A stretch of 7,440 nucleotides of DNA, taken from positions 1-7,440 of the forward strand of contig BNTW01000109.1 of assembly GCA_025996895.1 (NCBI GenBank), read 5' to 3'. The notes under the pieces were generated by a model. The model saw only the letters and a list, made by a program, of their open reading frames with translations. It ran no database searches and had not been told where the DNA came from. Positions 1 to 6,409 of the stretch are shown one piece after another (the stretch's first letter is position 1; every line of letters starts with the position of its first letter). Made by a program: the position numbers and the translations under genes. Origin of the DNA: Bacteroidia bacterium. GTDB lineage: Bacteria; Bacteroidota; Bacteroidia; Bacteroidales; Azobacteroidaceae.

Positions 1-34
1 GAACAAAATCGATAAGTTGTTGAATAATTTCCAT
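1..34 (-). CDS. N-terminus of a probable DedA-family membrane protein (partial)
   Basis: Reading leftward from an ATG at 34, eleven codons are visible (MEIIQQLIDFV) before the window ends. From memory, this resembles the start of Bacteroidales DedA/SNARE-associated proteins, which begin with a short amphipathic stretch of the type M-x-x-x-Q-x-L-I-D-F before the first membrane segment. It lies 38 bp downstream of the tatC stop on the same strand, so it may be the third gene of the tat operon. Only 34 bases are seen, so the family call is tentative. The neighbouring sequence to the left would settle it. Confidence 0.35.
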   Translation of the reverse strand, partial: MEIIQQLIDFV

Positions 35-72
35 CAAATATATTAATTTACTATTTTATTATGTACCATTTA

Positions 73-867
73 CTAATCACTCTCATCGTCTTTTTTCACA
101 AACATCGCACTCAATTCATACAATAAATAGAGCGGAAAAAATACAATTGACAAAGTGAATGGATCGCTCGAAGGTGTAATCACTGCCGCTGCTACCAGCA
201 AAATGATAATGGCATACCGGCGATATTTCTTGAAAAACGACCGTTTCAACAAACCGAACTTGGAAAACAGCCACGACAGCAACGGCATTTCAAAAATCAA
301 TCCCAAGACAAAAACCATCGTGATAAAATTATCCATATAAGACGTGAGCGTCAGTTGATTTTCGATTGTCGCGCTCAACTGATAGGTATATAAAAATTGC
401 AACGTCATGGGGAAAACCATACCGTAGCCAATCAGACAGCCGATAAAAAACATCACCGTACCAAACAGAAACACCCAGCGCACGTTTCTCTTTTCGTTTT
501 CGTAGAGCGCGGGGCTAACAAAACGCCAAATCTCAAACATCACATAGGGACAAGTCAAGATCAGCGCAAACCAGAACGACGTACTCATGTGCGTCAAAAA
601 TTGCGAAGCCAAATTGATGTTAATCAGCTGAATATCAGCATTTATATCGCAAAAATCCGGCAGGAAAGATACACTTTTGGTTACATCGCACATCCACCGG
701 TAAAGGAAAAAATCGGACTTGCAAGGAGCCATAATAATATGGTCGAAAATCCACGGCATAAAACTGAAACCGATGATTGCAAAGACAAGCAATGCAATAA
801 CCGTTCGCAATAATGTCCAACGCAGTTCTTCGAGATGATCCCAGAACGACATTTCCTCTACACCCAT
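73..867 (-). CDS. tatC: Sec-independent protein translocase TatC
   Basis: TatC is the multispanning inner-membrane receptor of the twin-arginine pathway. It binds the RR signal peptide and, with TatA, exports folded, often cofactor-bearing proteins. The 264-aa product has the family N-terminus MSFWDHLEELR (residues 6-16) and about six hydrophobic segments (roughly 20-42, 92-112, 130-155, 176-200, 217-232, 236-256). Two conserved acidic residues are present: Glu125 in SPALYENEKR (E. coli Glu103 position) and Glu193 in LIFEMP (E. coli Glu170 position). The first periplasmic loop (about 43-91) is longer than in E. coli and contains several cysteines; I believe long loops here are usual in Bacteroidota. 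The start at 867 gives MGVEEMSFWDHL; Met6 is an alternative. It follows tatA by 9 bp, so the two are surely cotranscribed. Confidence 0.97.
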   Translation of the reverse strand: MGVEEMSFWDHLEELRWTLLRTVIALLVFAIIGFSFMPWIFDHIIMAPCKSDFFLYRWMCDVTKSVSFLPDFCDINADIQLININLASQFLTHMSTSFWFALILTCPYVMFEIWRFVSPALYENEKRNVRWVFLFGTVMFFIGCLIGYGMVFPMTLQFLYTYQLSATIENQLTLTSYMDNFITMVFVLGLIFEMPLLSWLFSKFGLLKRSFFKKYRRYAIIILLVAAAVITPSSDPFTLSIVFFPLYLLYELSAMFVKKDDESD

Positions 868-876
868 GCTTCCTGT

Positions 877-1062
877 TTATTTGGTATCTTCAGCTTGAAT
901 ATCGTCTTCCAGCCCTTTTAAACCGTCTTTAAATCCTTTTATTCCTTTTCCGACTCCTTTCATCAGTTCAGGTATTTTCTTTCCACCGAAAACCAAAAGG
1001 ACTACAACCAAAATGATAACCCATTCAAAACCACCCGGCATGCTAAGCAAAAAAGTGTGCAT
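877..1062 (-). CDS. tatA: Twin-arginine translocase pore subunit TatA/E
   Basis: TatA is the small subunit that oligomerises around TatC to form the transient export path for folded proteins. The 61-aa product has the expected build: a short periplasmic N-terminus, one membrane helix (about 13-25), the FGGKKIPEL hinge (25-33), a glycine/lysine-rich amphipathic helix (about 31-52) and a short acidic tail. It is at the short end for TatA but has every core element. No tatB is seen nearby. This fits the minimal TatAC arrangement in which one TatA-type protein does both jobs. It is the first gene of the tat operon, divergent from fabD. Confidence 0.95.
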   Translation of the reverse strand: MHTFLLSMPGGFEWVIILVVVLLVFGGKKIPELMKGVGKGIKGFKDGLKGLEDDIQAEDTK

Positions 1063-1095
1063 AATTATTTGTTTTTTAATTTATATTCCGTGCGA

Positions 1096-1103
1096 CAAAA
1101 GTA
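1096..1103 (-). promoter_or_regulatory. Candidate -7 box of the tatAC promoter
   Basis: Read on the minus strand this is TACTTTTG, a full match to the Bacteroidota -7 consensus TAnnTTTG, 33 bp before the tatA start. No TTTG/TTG -33 element is present at the usual 19-21 bp spacing, so the call rests on one box and its position. Confidence 0.4.
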
Positions 1104-1124
1104 ATAAATATCTTTGATTTTTCT

Positions 1125-1132
1125 TACCTTTG
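1125..1132 (+). promoter_or_regulatory. Candidate -7 box of the fabD promoter
   Basis: TACCTTTG matches the Bacteroidota -7 consensus TAnnTTTG and sits 27 bp before the fabD ATG at 1160. A second match, TATCTTTG, lies at 1109-1116. Neither has a clear -33 TTTG at 19-21 bp. An in-frame TTG at 1130 falls inside this box, so transcription would start after it. This supports ATG 1160 as the fabD start. Confidence 0.5.
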
Positions 1133-1159
1133 CAGCCTAATTTTAAAATCAATTTACGA

Positions 1160-2029
1160 ATGAGAGTTTTTGTATTTCCCGGACAGGGAGCACAGTTTGT
1201 AGGCATGGGGGCGAATTTGTATAACCATTCGCCGTTGGCAAAAGATTTATTTGAAAAAGCGAATGCAATATTGGGATTTCGGATTACGGATTTGATGTTT
1301 GAAGGCACAGACGAAGACCTTCGTCAGACAAAGGTAACCCAGCCAGCGATTTTCCTGCACTCAGTGATTTTGGCGCAGACGTTGGGCAGTGATTTCCGTC
1401 CCGAAATGGTGGCCGGCCACTCGCTCGGCGAATTTTCGGCGTTAGTGGCAGCACAAGCCCTGTCGTTTGAAGACGGATTGAAGTTGGTTTATAAACGCGC
1501 GCTGGCCATGCAAAAAGCCTGCGAGCAAAATCAGGGAACCATGGCGGCTATCCTTGCCCTGCCCGACGAAACGATTGAAACGGTTTGCAAAAACATCAAC
1601 GACGTGGTTGTTCCGGCGAATTATAATTGTCCGGGACAAGTGGTGATTTCCGGCACGCTGACCGGTGTAGATACGGCCTGCGCACAATTATTGGCTGCGG
1701 GTGCGAAACGTGCCTTAAAATTGAATGTCGGCGGTGCCTTTCATTCACCGTTGATGGAGCCGGCGCGGGCGGAATTAGCGGAAGCAATCCATGCAACCCA
1801 ATTTCAACAACCGGTTTGTCCGGTTTATCAGAATGTCAGCACGCAAGGCGAAACCGACCCCGAAGTAATTAAAATCAACCTGATTGCCCAGCTGACCGCA
1901 CCGGTCAAATGGACACAATCGGTACAAAACATGATTGCCGGCGGCGCAACGGATTTCACCGAAGTAGGGCCGGGAAATGTGTTGCAGGGATTGATTAAGA
2001 AAATCAATGCGGAAGTAACGTTACACTGA
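1160..2029 (+). CDS. fabD: Malonyl-CoA:ACP transacylase (FabD)
   Basis: FabD moves the malonyl group from CoA to acyl carrier protein, which supplies the extender unit for type II fatty-acid synthesis in the cytosol. The 289-aa product is of normal family length. It shows GQGAQ (residues 8-12), the nucleophile elbow GHSLGE (86-91, Ser88), the malonate-binding Arg113 in YKRA, the catalytic His195 in AFHSPLM, and Gln244 in [10 protein letters not shown]. These correspond to E. coli Ser92, Arg117, His201 and Gln250. The ATG at 1160 is chosen because it begins [10 protein letters not shown] as the family does and because the upstream TTG at 1130 lies inside a likely promoter box. No other fab genes are in the window, so fabD stands alone here. 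Its last 26 bp overlap the end of the convergent acyl-CoA synthetase gene. Confidence 0.97.
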   Translation: MRVFVFPGQGAQFVGMGANLYNHSPLAKDLFEKANAILGFRITDLMFEGTDEDLRQTKVTQPAIFLHSVILAQTLGSDFRPEMVAGHSLGEFSALVAAQALSFEDGLKLVYKRALAMQKACEQNQGTMAAILALPDETIETVCKNINDVVVPANYNCPGQVVISGTLTGVDTACAQLLAAGAKRALKLNVGGAFHSPLMEPARAELAEAIHATQFQQPVCPVYQNVSTQGETDPEVIKINLIAQLTAPVKWTQSVQNMIAGGATDFTEVGPGNVLQGLIKKINAEVTLH

Positions 2030-3638
2030 GGTCTTTGAGTTTGAATTTTTGGATTTTCCCGCTTCCTGTCAGTGGATATTCGGTAACGAAAAAGACGTAT
2101 TTCGGGATTTTGTAGCGGGCGATTTTTCCGCGACAAAATTCGCGGACTTCTTCGGGAGTAAGTGAACTGTTTTCCTGCAAAATGATAAAAGCACCGACTT
2201 CTTCGCCGTATTTTTCGGACGGAATACCCACCACTTGAATGTCTTTCACACCCGGCAGATGATACAAAAATTCTTCAATTTCGCGCGGATAAATATTTTC
2301 TCCCCCGCGAATAATCATGTCTTTGATACGTCCGGTAATCGCATAATTGCCGTTGGTGTCGCGTATGCCCAAATCGCCGGAATGCAGGAAGCCGTCTTTA
2401 TCAATCGCTTCGGCCGTCGCTTCCGGATTTTTATAATACCCTTTCATTACGTTGTAGCCCCGGCAACAGACTTCACCTTGCACACCGTCGGGCAGGTGCT
2501 CGCCGGTTTCGGGATCGATGATAGCCACTTCGGTAAATTCATACGGACGTCCGACTGTTGTACAACGTACCTCGAAGGGATCGTCGATCCGTGTCTGCGT
2601 CATGCCGGGCGAGGTTTCCGTCAGACCATAGACACTGGTGATTTGAATATACATTTTTTCATTCACTTGCTTCATCAACTCAATGGGACACAGCGAGCCG
2701 GCCATAATTCCAGTACGCAAGCAAGTCAAATCAAACATCGAAAACATCGGATGATTGAGTTCGGCAATAAACATGGTCGGCACACCGTACAGAGCCGTGC
2801 AACGTTCCTTATGAATGGATGCCAAAACGGTCAGCGGGTCGAAACGTTCCACCATGACTTGTGCACAACCGTGCGTGAGGATATTCATCGTCGCCAGCAC
2901 CACGCCGAAACAGTGGAAAAGCGGAACGCACACGCAAAGTTTGTCGCCGGCCGTAAATTGCATGTGTTCGCCGGTCAACAGGCCATTATTAACAATGTTG
3001 TGGTGGCTCAACATCACGCCTTTCGGGAAACCGGTCGTCCCCGAAGTATATTGCATATTCGCTACATCGTGGCAATCGACCATCGCTTTGGCCTCGTCCA
3101 ACTTTTTACCGGAAACGGAACTGCCCAGCAATAGTAACTCGGCCGTATTAAACAGCCCCCGAAATTTTTCCTGTCCGATAAACACCACGTTTTTCAGGTG
3201 CGGAAACCGTTTGGTATGCAAAAAACCGCGCTGGGACGTTTTCAGTTCGGGCAGCATCGTATTCACCATGTCGACATAACTGCCGTCAAACACGCCTTCG
3301 GTAATGCAGAGAGTGTGAATATCGGCATTTTCTACCAGGTATTCCAATTCGTTTTGCTTGTAGTTCGTATTGACGGTAACAGCCACCGCGCCAATTTTAG
3401 CAGTCGCATATAAAAACGTGAGCCAATCCGGCACGTTCGTCGCCCAAATGCCAACGTGCGTTCCTCGCCGGACACCGATAGCCAACATTCCTTTTGCCAT
3501 GTTATCCACGCGCGCGTTGAATTGCTTCCACGTGAAGCGCAAATCGCGGTCGGAATAGACCAAATATTCCTTGTCAGGCGTCGTTTCCGCCCAATGTTCC
3601 AGCCACCAGCCAATGGTTTTGTCCGTCAGCTCTATCAT
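2004..3638 (-). CDS. Acyl-CoA synthetase, AMP-binding (ANL) family
   Basis: This cytosolic enzyme activates a carboxylic acid, probably a fatty acid, with ATP to an acyl-adenylate and then to acyl-CoA. The 544 aa cover a full ANL enzyme: the P-loop [11 protein letters not shown] (197-207), the A5 motif YGLTETSP (337-344), HSGDLG with the ribose-binding Asp422, the hinge and A8 region from [16 protein letters not shown] (436-451), and the A10 lysine Lys528 in [10 protein letters not shown]. All catalytic residues are intact. Chain length or substrate cannot be read from the sequence; medium/long-chain fatty acids or aryl acids are possible. The start at 3638 overlaps the upstream XRE-cupin stop by one base (TAATG), so translation is probably coupled. 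The C-terminal codons run 26 bp into fabD on the opposite strand. Confidence 0.92.
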   Translation of the reverse strand: MIELTDKTIGWWLEHWAETTPDKEYLVYSDRDLRFTWKQFNARVDNMAKGMLAIGVRRGTHVGIWATNVPDWLTFLYATAKIGAVAVTVNTNYKQNELEYLVENADIHTLCITEGVFDGSYVDMVNTMLPELKTSQRGFLHTKRFPHLKNVVFIGQEKFRGLFNTAELLLLGSSVSGKKLDEAKAMVDCHDVANMQYTSGTTGFPKGVMLSHHNIVNNGLLTGEHMQFTAGDKLCVCVPLFHCFGVVLATMNILTHGCAQVMVERFDPLTVLASIHKERCTALYGVPTMFIAELNHPMFSMFDLTCLRTGIMAGSLCPIELMKQVNEKMYIQITSVYGLTETSPGMTQTRIDDPFEVRCTTVGRPYEFTEVAIIDPETGEHLPDGVQGEVCCRGYNVMKGYYKNPEATAEAIDKDGFLHSGDLGIRDTNGNYAITGRIKDMIIRGGENIYPREIEEFLYHLPGVKDIQVVGIPSEKYGEEVGAFIILQENSSLTPEEVREFCRGKIARYKIPKYVFFVTEYPLTGSGKIQKFKLKDLSVTLLPH

Positions 3639-4201
3639 TATATCGGGGTATAAACAACGGCAACCAACTTTGCGCCCCGCTCGTCGGCCGCATGAACGTG
3701 ATGCGCTACAATAGAATCATAAAAAATACTGTCGCCCTCTTCCAACCGGTATGTTTCTTGTCCGTAAGTGACTTCGACCGAACCTTCGAGGCAATACATA
3801 AATTCTTCGCCCTCGTGCGAGGAAAGCACAAATTCCGTTTCGGTTTCTTTCGGAGCCACGCGAATAATAAACGGCTCAATATGCCGTCCCGACTTGTGAG
3901 CTGCCAACGAATAATAATCAATGTGCGTGTGCGACACCGTTTGATTGGTCGAAAAACTGACGCTTTCTTTCAAGTCTTTTTTTCGGGAAATCACCGGCCC
4001 CAATGCGTCCTGATCGTCTAAAAAAGTCCCCAGACGTACGCCCAGTACGCGAGCAATCTTCACCAAGGGGGCTAATGAAGGTAAATCCTGGTCGGTTTCT
4101 ATTCGCAAGATTTGCGTTGAATCCAGACCGGTGCGTTCGGCCATTTCTTCCAGTGAAATAGATTTTGCTATTCGCAAGCTATGTATCCGGCTTCCTACCA
4201 T
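3638..4201 (-). CDS. XRE-family transcriptional regulator with C-terminal cupin sensor
   Basis: This is a predicted DNA-binding regulator whose cupin domain may sense a small ligand. The 187-aa product has an N-terminal helix-turn-helix (about 5-60; [21 protein letters not shown] is the core) and a C-terminal cupin_2 barrel (about 109-184). First-strand cupin residues are in [14 protein letters not shown] (His129, Glu133) and a histidine cluster in VAHHVH (167-170) marks the second motif. The ATG at 4201 is preferred to the in-frame TTG at 4225, because that TTG is part of the promoter -7 box. The gene leads an operon with the acyl-CoA synthetase, so it most likely controls that gene. The inducer would then be the acid substrate or its CoA ester. 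This is inference from context. Confidence 0.9.
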   Translation of the reverse strand: MVGSRIHSLRIAKSISLEEMAERTGLDSTQILRIETDQDLPSLAPLVKIARVLGVRLGTFLDDQDALGPVISRKKDLKESVSFSTNQTVSHTHIDYYSLAAHKSGRHIEPFIIRVAPKETETEFVLSSHEGEEFMYCLEGSVEVTYGQETYRLEEGDSIFYDSIVAHHVHAADERGAKLVAVVYTPI

Positions 4202-4211
4202 ACAATTGTCA

Positions 4212-4227
4212 TTTTGCGGACGCAAAA
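4212..4227. promoter_or_regulatory. Candidate operator for the XRE-cupin regulator
   Basis: TTTTGCG-GA-CGCAAAA is a perfect 7+7 bp palindrome with a 2-bp centre. It overlaps the -7 box (4223-4230) and the expected transcription start, the classic position for a repressor. A dimeric HTH protein encoded directly downstream is the obvious candidate for binding it. No second copy was noticed elsewhere in the window. That it acts as an operator is inference. Confidence 0.5.
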
Positions 4228-4253
4228 ATAAAAATTTATTTTTAGATAAACAA
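4223..4253 (-). promoter_or_regulatory. Promoter of the XRE-cupin / acyl-CoA synthetase operon
   Basis: On the minus strand, a -33 TTG (4253-4251) is followed after 20 bp by TATTTTTG (4230-4223), a full match to the Bacteroidota TAnnTTTG -7 box at the right spacing. Transcription would begin near 4217, giving a leader of about 15-20 nt before ATG 4201. This is among the two best promoter matches in the window. Confidence 0.65.
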
Positions 4254-4263
4254 GCTAATAAAA

Positions 4264-4323
4264 GGGAAAATCTACAAACAGTTATGCGAACTTTTTGAGA
4301 ATTATTTGTTTGTAGATTTTCCC
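4264..4323. repeat. Long perfect hairpin in the gap before the XRE operon (possible terminator)
   Basis: Two perfect 17-nt inverted arms, GGGAAAATCTACAAACA (4264-4280) and its complement (4307-4323), enclose a 26-nt AT-rich loop. On the minus strand the hairpin lies 25 bp past the thioredoxin-like gene stop and is followed by TTTTATTAG, a weak U-rich tail, so it could end that transcript. Arms this long with so large a loop are unusual for an intrinsic terminator. A mobile palindromic repeat or a structured RNA is also possible. Confidence 0.6.
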
Positions 4324-4348
4324 GATTAGGTGTTTTGTCATTGCTATT

Positions 4349-5599
4349 TCATTTCAACCATTCCTTTAATTGCGCATACCGTCCGCGAACAATACCTTCG
4401 GCATCAATCAAAATAAACGTCGGTGTGCCGGCAATGCCGTAATTGCGGAAATTGATACCGTCGAAACCTTTGAAATCGCAGAATTTGTCGGACCATGGAA
4501 GTTTTTCGGCAGTATATTCAAAAACATCTTTACTCTCGTCGGCAGCAATAGTGATTACGCGGACGTTGTTGTCGACAAGCAACTGATATTTCTGCTTCAA
4601 TGCTTCCAGTTCATTGTGGCATAATCCGCAGCCGGTTTCGTAAAACATCACCAGCGCATTTTTCGGCAGAAACGAACGGTCGCCGGTTTGGATTTCCGGC
4701 GCAGTCTGACCGTTAATCGGCATCGTCAAATATTCCACGCCAAGTTCAGGCAAAAGATAATCCTTGGCGTATTTGGTGAATTGACGAATAATCGATTGTG
4801 TCAATTCGCGGCGAATGGGAACGTCAGTAACTCGGTCGAGCAAATGCCGGCTGTTGTCGAGCAAAAGCGTGTCACTCGTTTGATTGAGGTCAAACCATAA
4901 ATCCATCATCAACTGCCAAAAGCCGCTCGTGTATAAATCACTGAAATTGAGTCTGTCGGAAATGTATTTTTGTTGTTCTTTACGAACATCTTCGGTAGAT
5001 TGAGTAAGCGAACTGCCTGTTCCGGTCAAGCAATTCAACATTTCCAGCAAACGGCCGGCATACAGCGGGCTGTTGCGGATTTCTTTCTGCAAAGCAACAT
5101 ACTGATTTTCCAACCCCATTTGCTCTTGCCGAAGAGCCGGATACATCTGGTCTTTCATCTGAAACTCGTTCAATCCGGACAGAACGTATTGATATTTTTC
5201 CAGCAACTGACGCTGACGAGCCGTAATATCGTCAATAAACCGGTTTTCTTCCGATTGATCAAACGTTACTTCAATATTGTCGTAACCGCGCACTTCATTG
5301 ATCGCAATCAACTTCTCACCGTTGAGTATCAGATTGATACTCTTACATTCCTTGATTGCCAGCCGTCCCACGCCGCGATAATTCGCGTATTGCGCAGGCA
5401 AAACAATCGTGGTTTTACCTGCTTCGGCCATGCGGCCGTTCAAAACAGTGTCCTGTTTCACTCCTTCCATCAAAATAACAGAATAGGACAAACCGGAACA
5501 CGGTGGCAAAGTTACTTCGATGGTTTGCGCGGAAAGCGTGCAAACGATCGAAAATAAAAAAACGAAAATCGTTAATTTTCGCAACCTGTTCGTTTTCAT
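4349..5599 (-). CDS. Exported thioredoxin-like (TlpA/ResA-type) protein with long N-terminal region
   Basis: This is a predicted periplasmic thiol-disulfide protein. The 416 aa begin with a signal peptide: basic residues 3-8, a hydrophobic core (10-22), and a likely cleavage after LSA (24/25). No lipobox is seen, so it is probably not a lipoprotein. Residues 26-110 look beta-rich, with a DTVLNG stretch like DUF4369 domains. Residues about 120-290 are mostly helical, and the DRLNFSDLYTSGFW stretch recalls DUF5106; both comparisons are from memory. The thioredoxin fold spans about 295-410, with the redox motif CGLC (Cys324, Cys327) and the cis-proline Pro393 in AGTPTF. Bacteroidota carry many such TlpA-like proteins; whether this one reduces or oxidises partners is unknown. 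No TAnnTTTG box is seen in the 65 bp upstream. Confidence 0.85.
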   Translation of the reverse strand: MKTNRLRKLTIFVFLFSIVCTLSAQTIEVTLPPCSGLSYSVILMEGVKQDTVLNGRMAEAGKTTIVLPAQYANYRGVGRLAIKECKSINLILNGEKLIAINEVRGYDNIEVTFDQSEENRFIDDITARQRQLLEKYQYVLSGLNEFQMKDQMYPALRQEQMGLENQYVALQKEIRNSPLYAGRLLEMLNCLTGTGSSLTQSTEDVRKEQQKYISDRLNFSDLYTSGFWQLMMDLWFDLNQTSDTLLLDNSRHLLDRVTDVPIRRELTQSIIRQFTKYAKDYLLPELGVEYLTMPINGQTAPEIQTGDRSFLPKNALVMFYETGCGLCHNELEALKQKYQLLVDNNVRVITIAADESKDVFEYTAEKLPWSDKFCDFKGFDGINFRNYGIAGTPTFILIDAEGIVRGRYAQLKEWLK

Positions 5600-5633
5600 T
5601 TTTATTTCTTTTTATTGTTTCTATTCATTTTTT

Positions 5634-5661
5634 GTAGGGGCAGAGTGCGCCCTGACCCTAC
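5634..5661. repeat. Imperfect GTAGGG...CCCTAC palindrome
   Basis: This 28-nt GC-rich inverted repeat sits in AT-rich DNA. GTAGGG (5634-5639) pairs with CCCTAC (5656-5661), then one mismatch, then CAG/CTG. It starts 3 bp past the PIN pseudogene stop. Neither strand has a U-run after the hairpin (minus strand is followed by A's), so it does not look like an intrinsic terminator. It resembles dispersed REP-like palindromes that begin GTAGGGGC, but copy number cannot be tested here. Confidence 0.5.
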
Positions 5662-5664
5662 TAT

Positions 5665-6065
5665 CTATAAAAATGGATTAATTATCTCTACTTGCTTATC
5701 AACTAATAAACCGTGGTGCATATCTTCGGAATAAAGAATATCGCAACCCGCTTCAAGAGCGGAAGCCACAATTATACTATCAAATAGTTGAAAATCATAT
5801 TTTACAATAAGTTTTTCAGCTAATTGCATAGTCGAAAACAATACGGGTTGAATGTAACACATCTCAAGTGTACAGCGACAGACAGAATTTCTTTTTTGTC
5901 AAAGTTATTCATTATTCGCTTTGAAACATTCAAATATTCAGAAATAACTTGAGAGGATACTACCGGAGAAAATCTCAAAAATGAAAAAGCTTTGTCACGT
6001 TTTTCAAGTTCAGTTTTGCTGTGGCAATATATAAGAACATTTGTATCTAATGCAATTTTAGTCAT
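5665..6065 (-). pseudogene. PIN-domain (VapC-like) toxin, frameshifted
   Basis: PIN-domain toxins are Mg-dependent ribonucleases, usually cutting tRNA or rRNA. The first half, from ATG 6065, reads MTKIALDTNVLIY and carries the first two acidic residues (Asp7, and Glu43 in VISEYLNV). That frame stops at 5820. The second half is in another frame, open from 5898 to the stop at 5665. It carries the other two acidic residues, in LFDSIIVASALEAGC and YSEDMHHG. Joined, they give a protein of about 133 aa with the whole family pattern. The break lies between 5898 and about 5862 and equals one lost base (or two gained); an A6 run at 5892-5897 (minus strand) is a likely site. A sequencing error would look the same. 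The start overlaps the antitoxin gene by 8 bp. Confidence 0.85.
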
Positions 6066-6291
6066 AATTGTTTGCTTCGTCTCTATCGAACTTAAAATTT
6101 GTACTATCAAAAGAATATTTGTTAAACATCGCTTTTAGTGCTTCCAGTTTCTTCTCTTTTGGATTTTTTTTGGGAAACTTAATGTTATTGTTTATCGGAA
6201 AAACCAAAATTTCAACTTCTTGCCCAAACCATTTTTCGGGTATGGGTATCAGATTATTATTTTTGCTTGGGATAATAACTTGCCTGTACAT
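6058..6291 (-). CDS. Antitoxin partner of the PIN toxin (VapB-like)
   Basis: This 77-aa protein is read directly upstream of the PIN toxin and overlaps its start by 8 bp (the ATG of the toxin lies within TATGACTAA), the usual toxin-antitoxin coupling. The N-terminal part, MYRQVIIPSKNNNLIPIPEKWFGQEVEILVFP-like in pattern (a beta strand, then I-P-x-x-x-x-G-x-E-V-E-I), resembles small Bacteroidota antitoxins of the DUF2281/AbrB-like sort. It would form the dimeric DNA-binding half. The lysine-rich middle and the F-D-S-T-N-F-K-F-D tail would wrap the toxin. It is intact although its toxin is broken. The family name is inferred from context and pattern. Confidence 0.75.
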   Translation of the reverse strand: MYRQVIIPSKNNNLIPIPEKWFGQEVEILVFPINNNIKFPKKNPKEKKLEALKAMFNKYSFDSTNFKFDRDEANNYD

Positions 6292-6306
6292 AGGATTTAT
6301 TTTTCA

Positions 6307-6337
6307 CAAAGATATAACTTTTTTCCATGCAAACCAA
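6307..6337 (-). promoter_or_regulatory. Promoter of the toxin-antitoxin operon
   Basis: On the minus strand a -33 TTG (6337-6335) is followed after exactly 20 bp by TATCTTTG (6314-6307), matching the Bacteroidota TAnnTTTG -7 box with correct spacing. The start would fall near 6302, leaving a leader of roughly 10 nt before the antitoxin ATG at 6291. No clear operator palindrome is seen over it. Confidence 0.6.
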
Positions 6338-6358
6338 TACATCAAAGAGCACTATTAT

Positions 6359-6391
6359 AGACTTGCCAAGTTTTAAAAACTTGGCAAGTCT
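6359..6391. repeat. Perfect 16-bp-arm palindrome between the surface-protein and antitoxin genes
   Basis: AGACTTGCCAAGTTTT (6359-6374) and its exact complement (6376-6391) are separated by a single base, so the DNA is almost fully self-complementary over 33 bp. It lies 18 bp past the stop of the surface-protein gene and just upstream of the antitoxin promoter. On the minus strand it is followed by ATAATAGTGC, not a U-run, so a classical terminator is unlikely, though the A/T centre would allow a cruciform or hairpin. A dispersed palindromic repeat is the more likely reading. Confidence 0.75.
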
Positions 6392-6409
6392 CGGAAAAAT
6401 ATCAAATCA

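Noticed and set aside
35..42. TATATTTG on the minus strand as a promoter for the DedA-like gene
   Set aside because: It abuts the ATG at 34, so the transcript would start inside the gene, and there is no -33 match. It is probably chance in AT-rich DNA.
1130..1159. In-frame TTG that would extend FabD by 10 residues
   Set aside because: The TTG is part of the TACCTTTG -7 box, so it would lie upstream of the transcript start, and the family begins at [10 protein letters not shown].
2235..3134. 299-codon open frame on the plus strand
   Set aside because: It lies wholly antisense to the acyl-CoA synthetase, whose catalytic motifs are unmistakable; the translation is rich in His/Arg/Gln and has no recognisable domain.
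4202..4225. In-frame TTG that would extend the XRE-cupin protein by 8 residues
   Set aside because: It is the last part of the TATTTTTG -7 box; the ATG at 4201 fits the family start.
4970..5557. 195-codon open frame on the plus strand
   Set aside because: Antisense to the thioredoxin-like gene, no recognisable motifs or promoter.
6066..6110. Upstream start that would add 15 residues to the PIN toxin
   Set aside because: The added residues do not resemble the family, and ATG 6065 gives MTKIALDTN, the normal PIN start, with the typical antitoxin overlap.
6068..6376. 102-codon plus-strand frame with a hydrophobic, membrane-like product
   Set aside because: It is the reverse of an AT-rich, Lys/Asn-rich antitoxin gene, which naturally yields Phe/Leu-rich codons. 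It would also read through the antitoxin promoter and most of the 33-bp palindrome.
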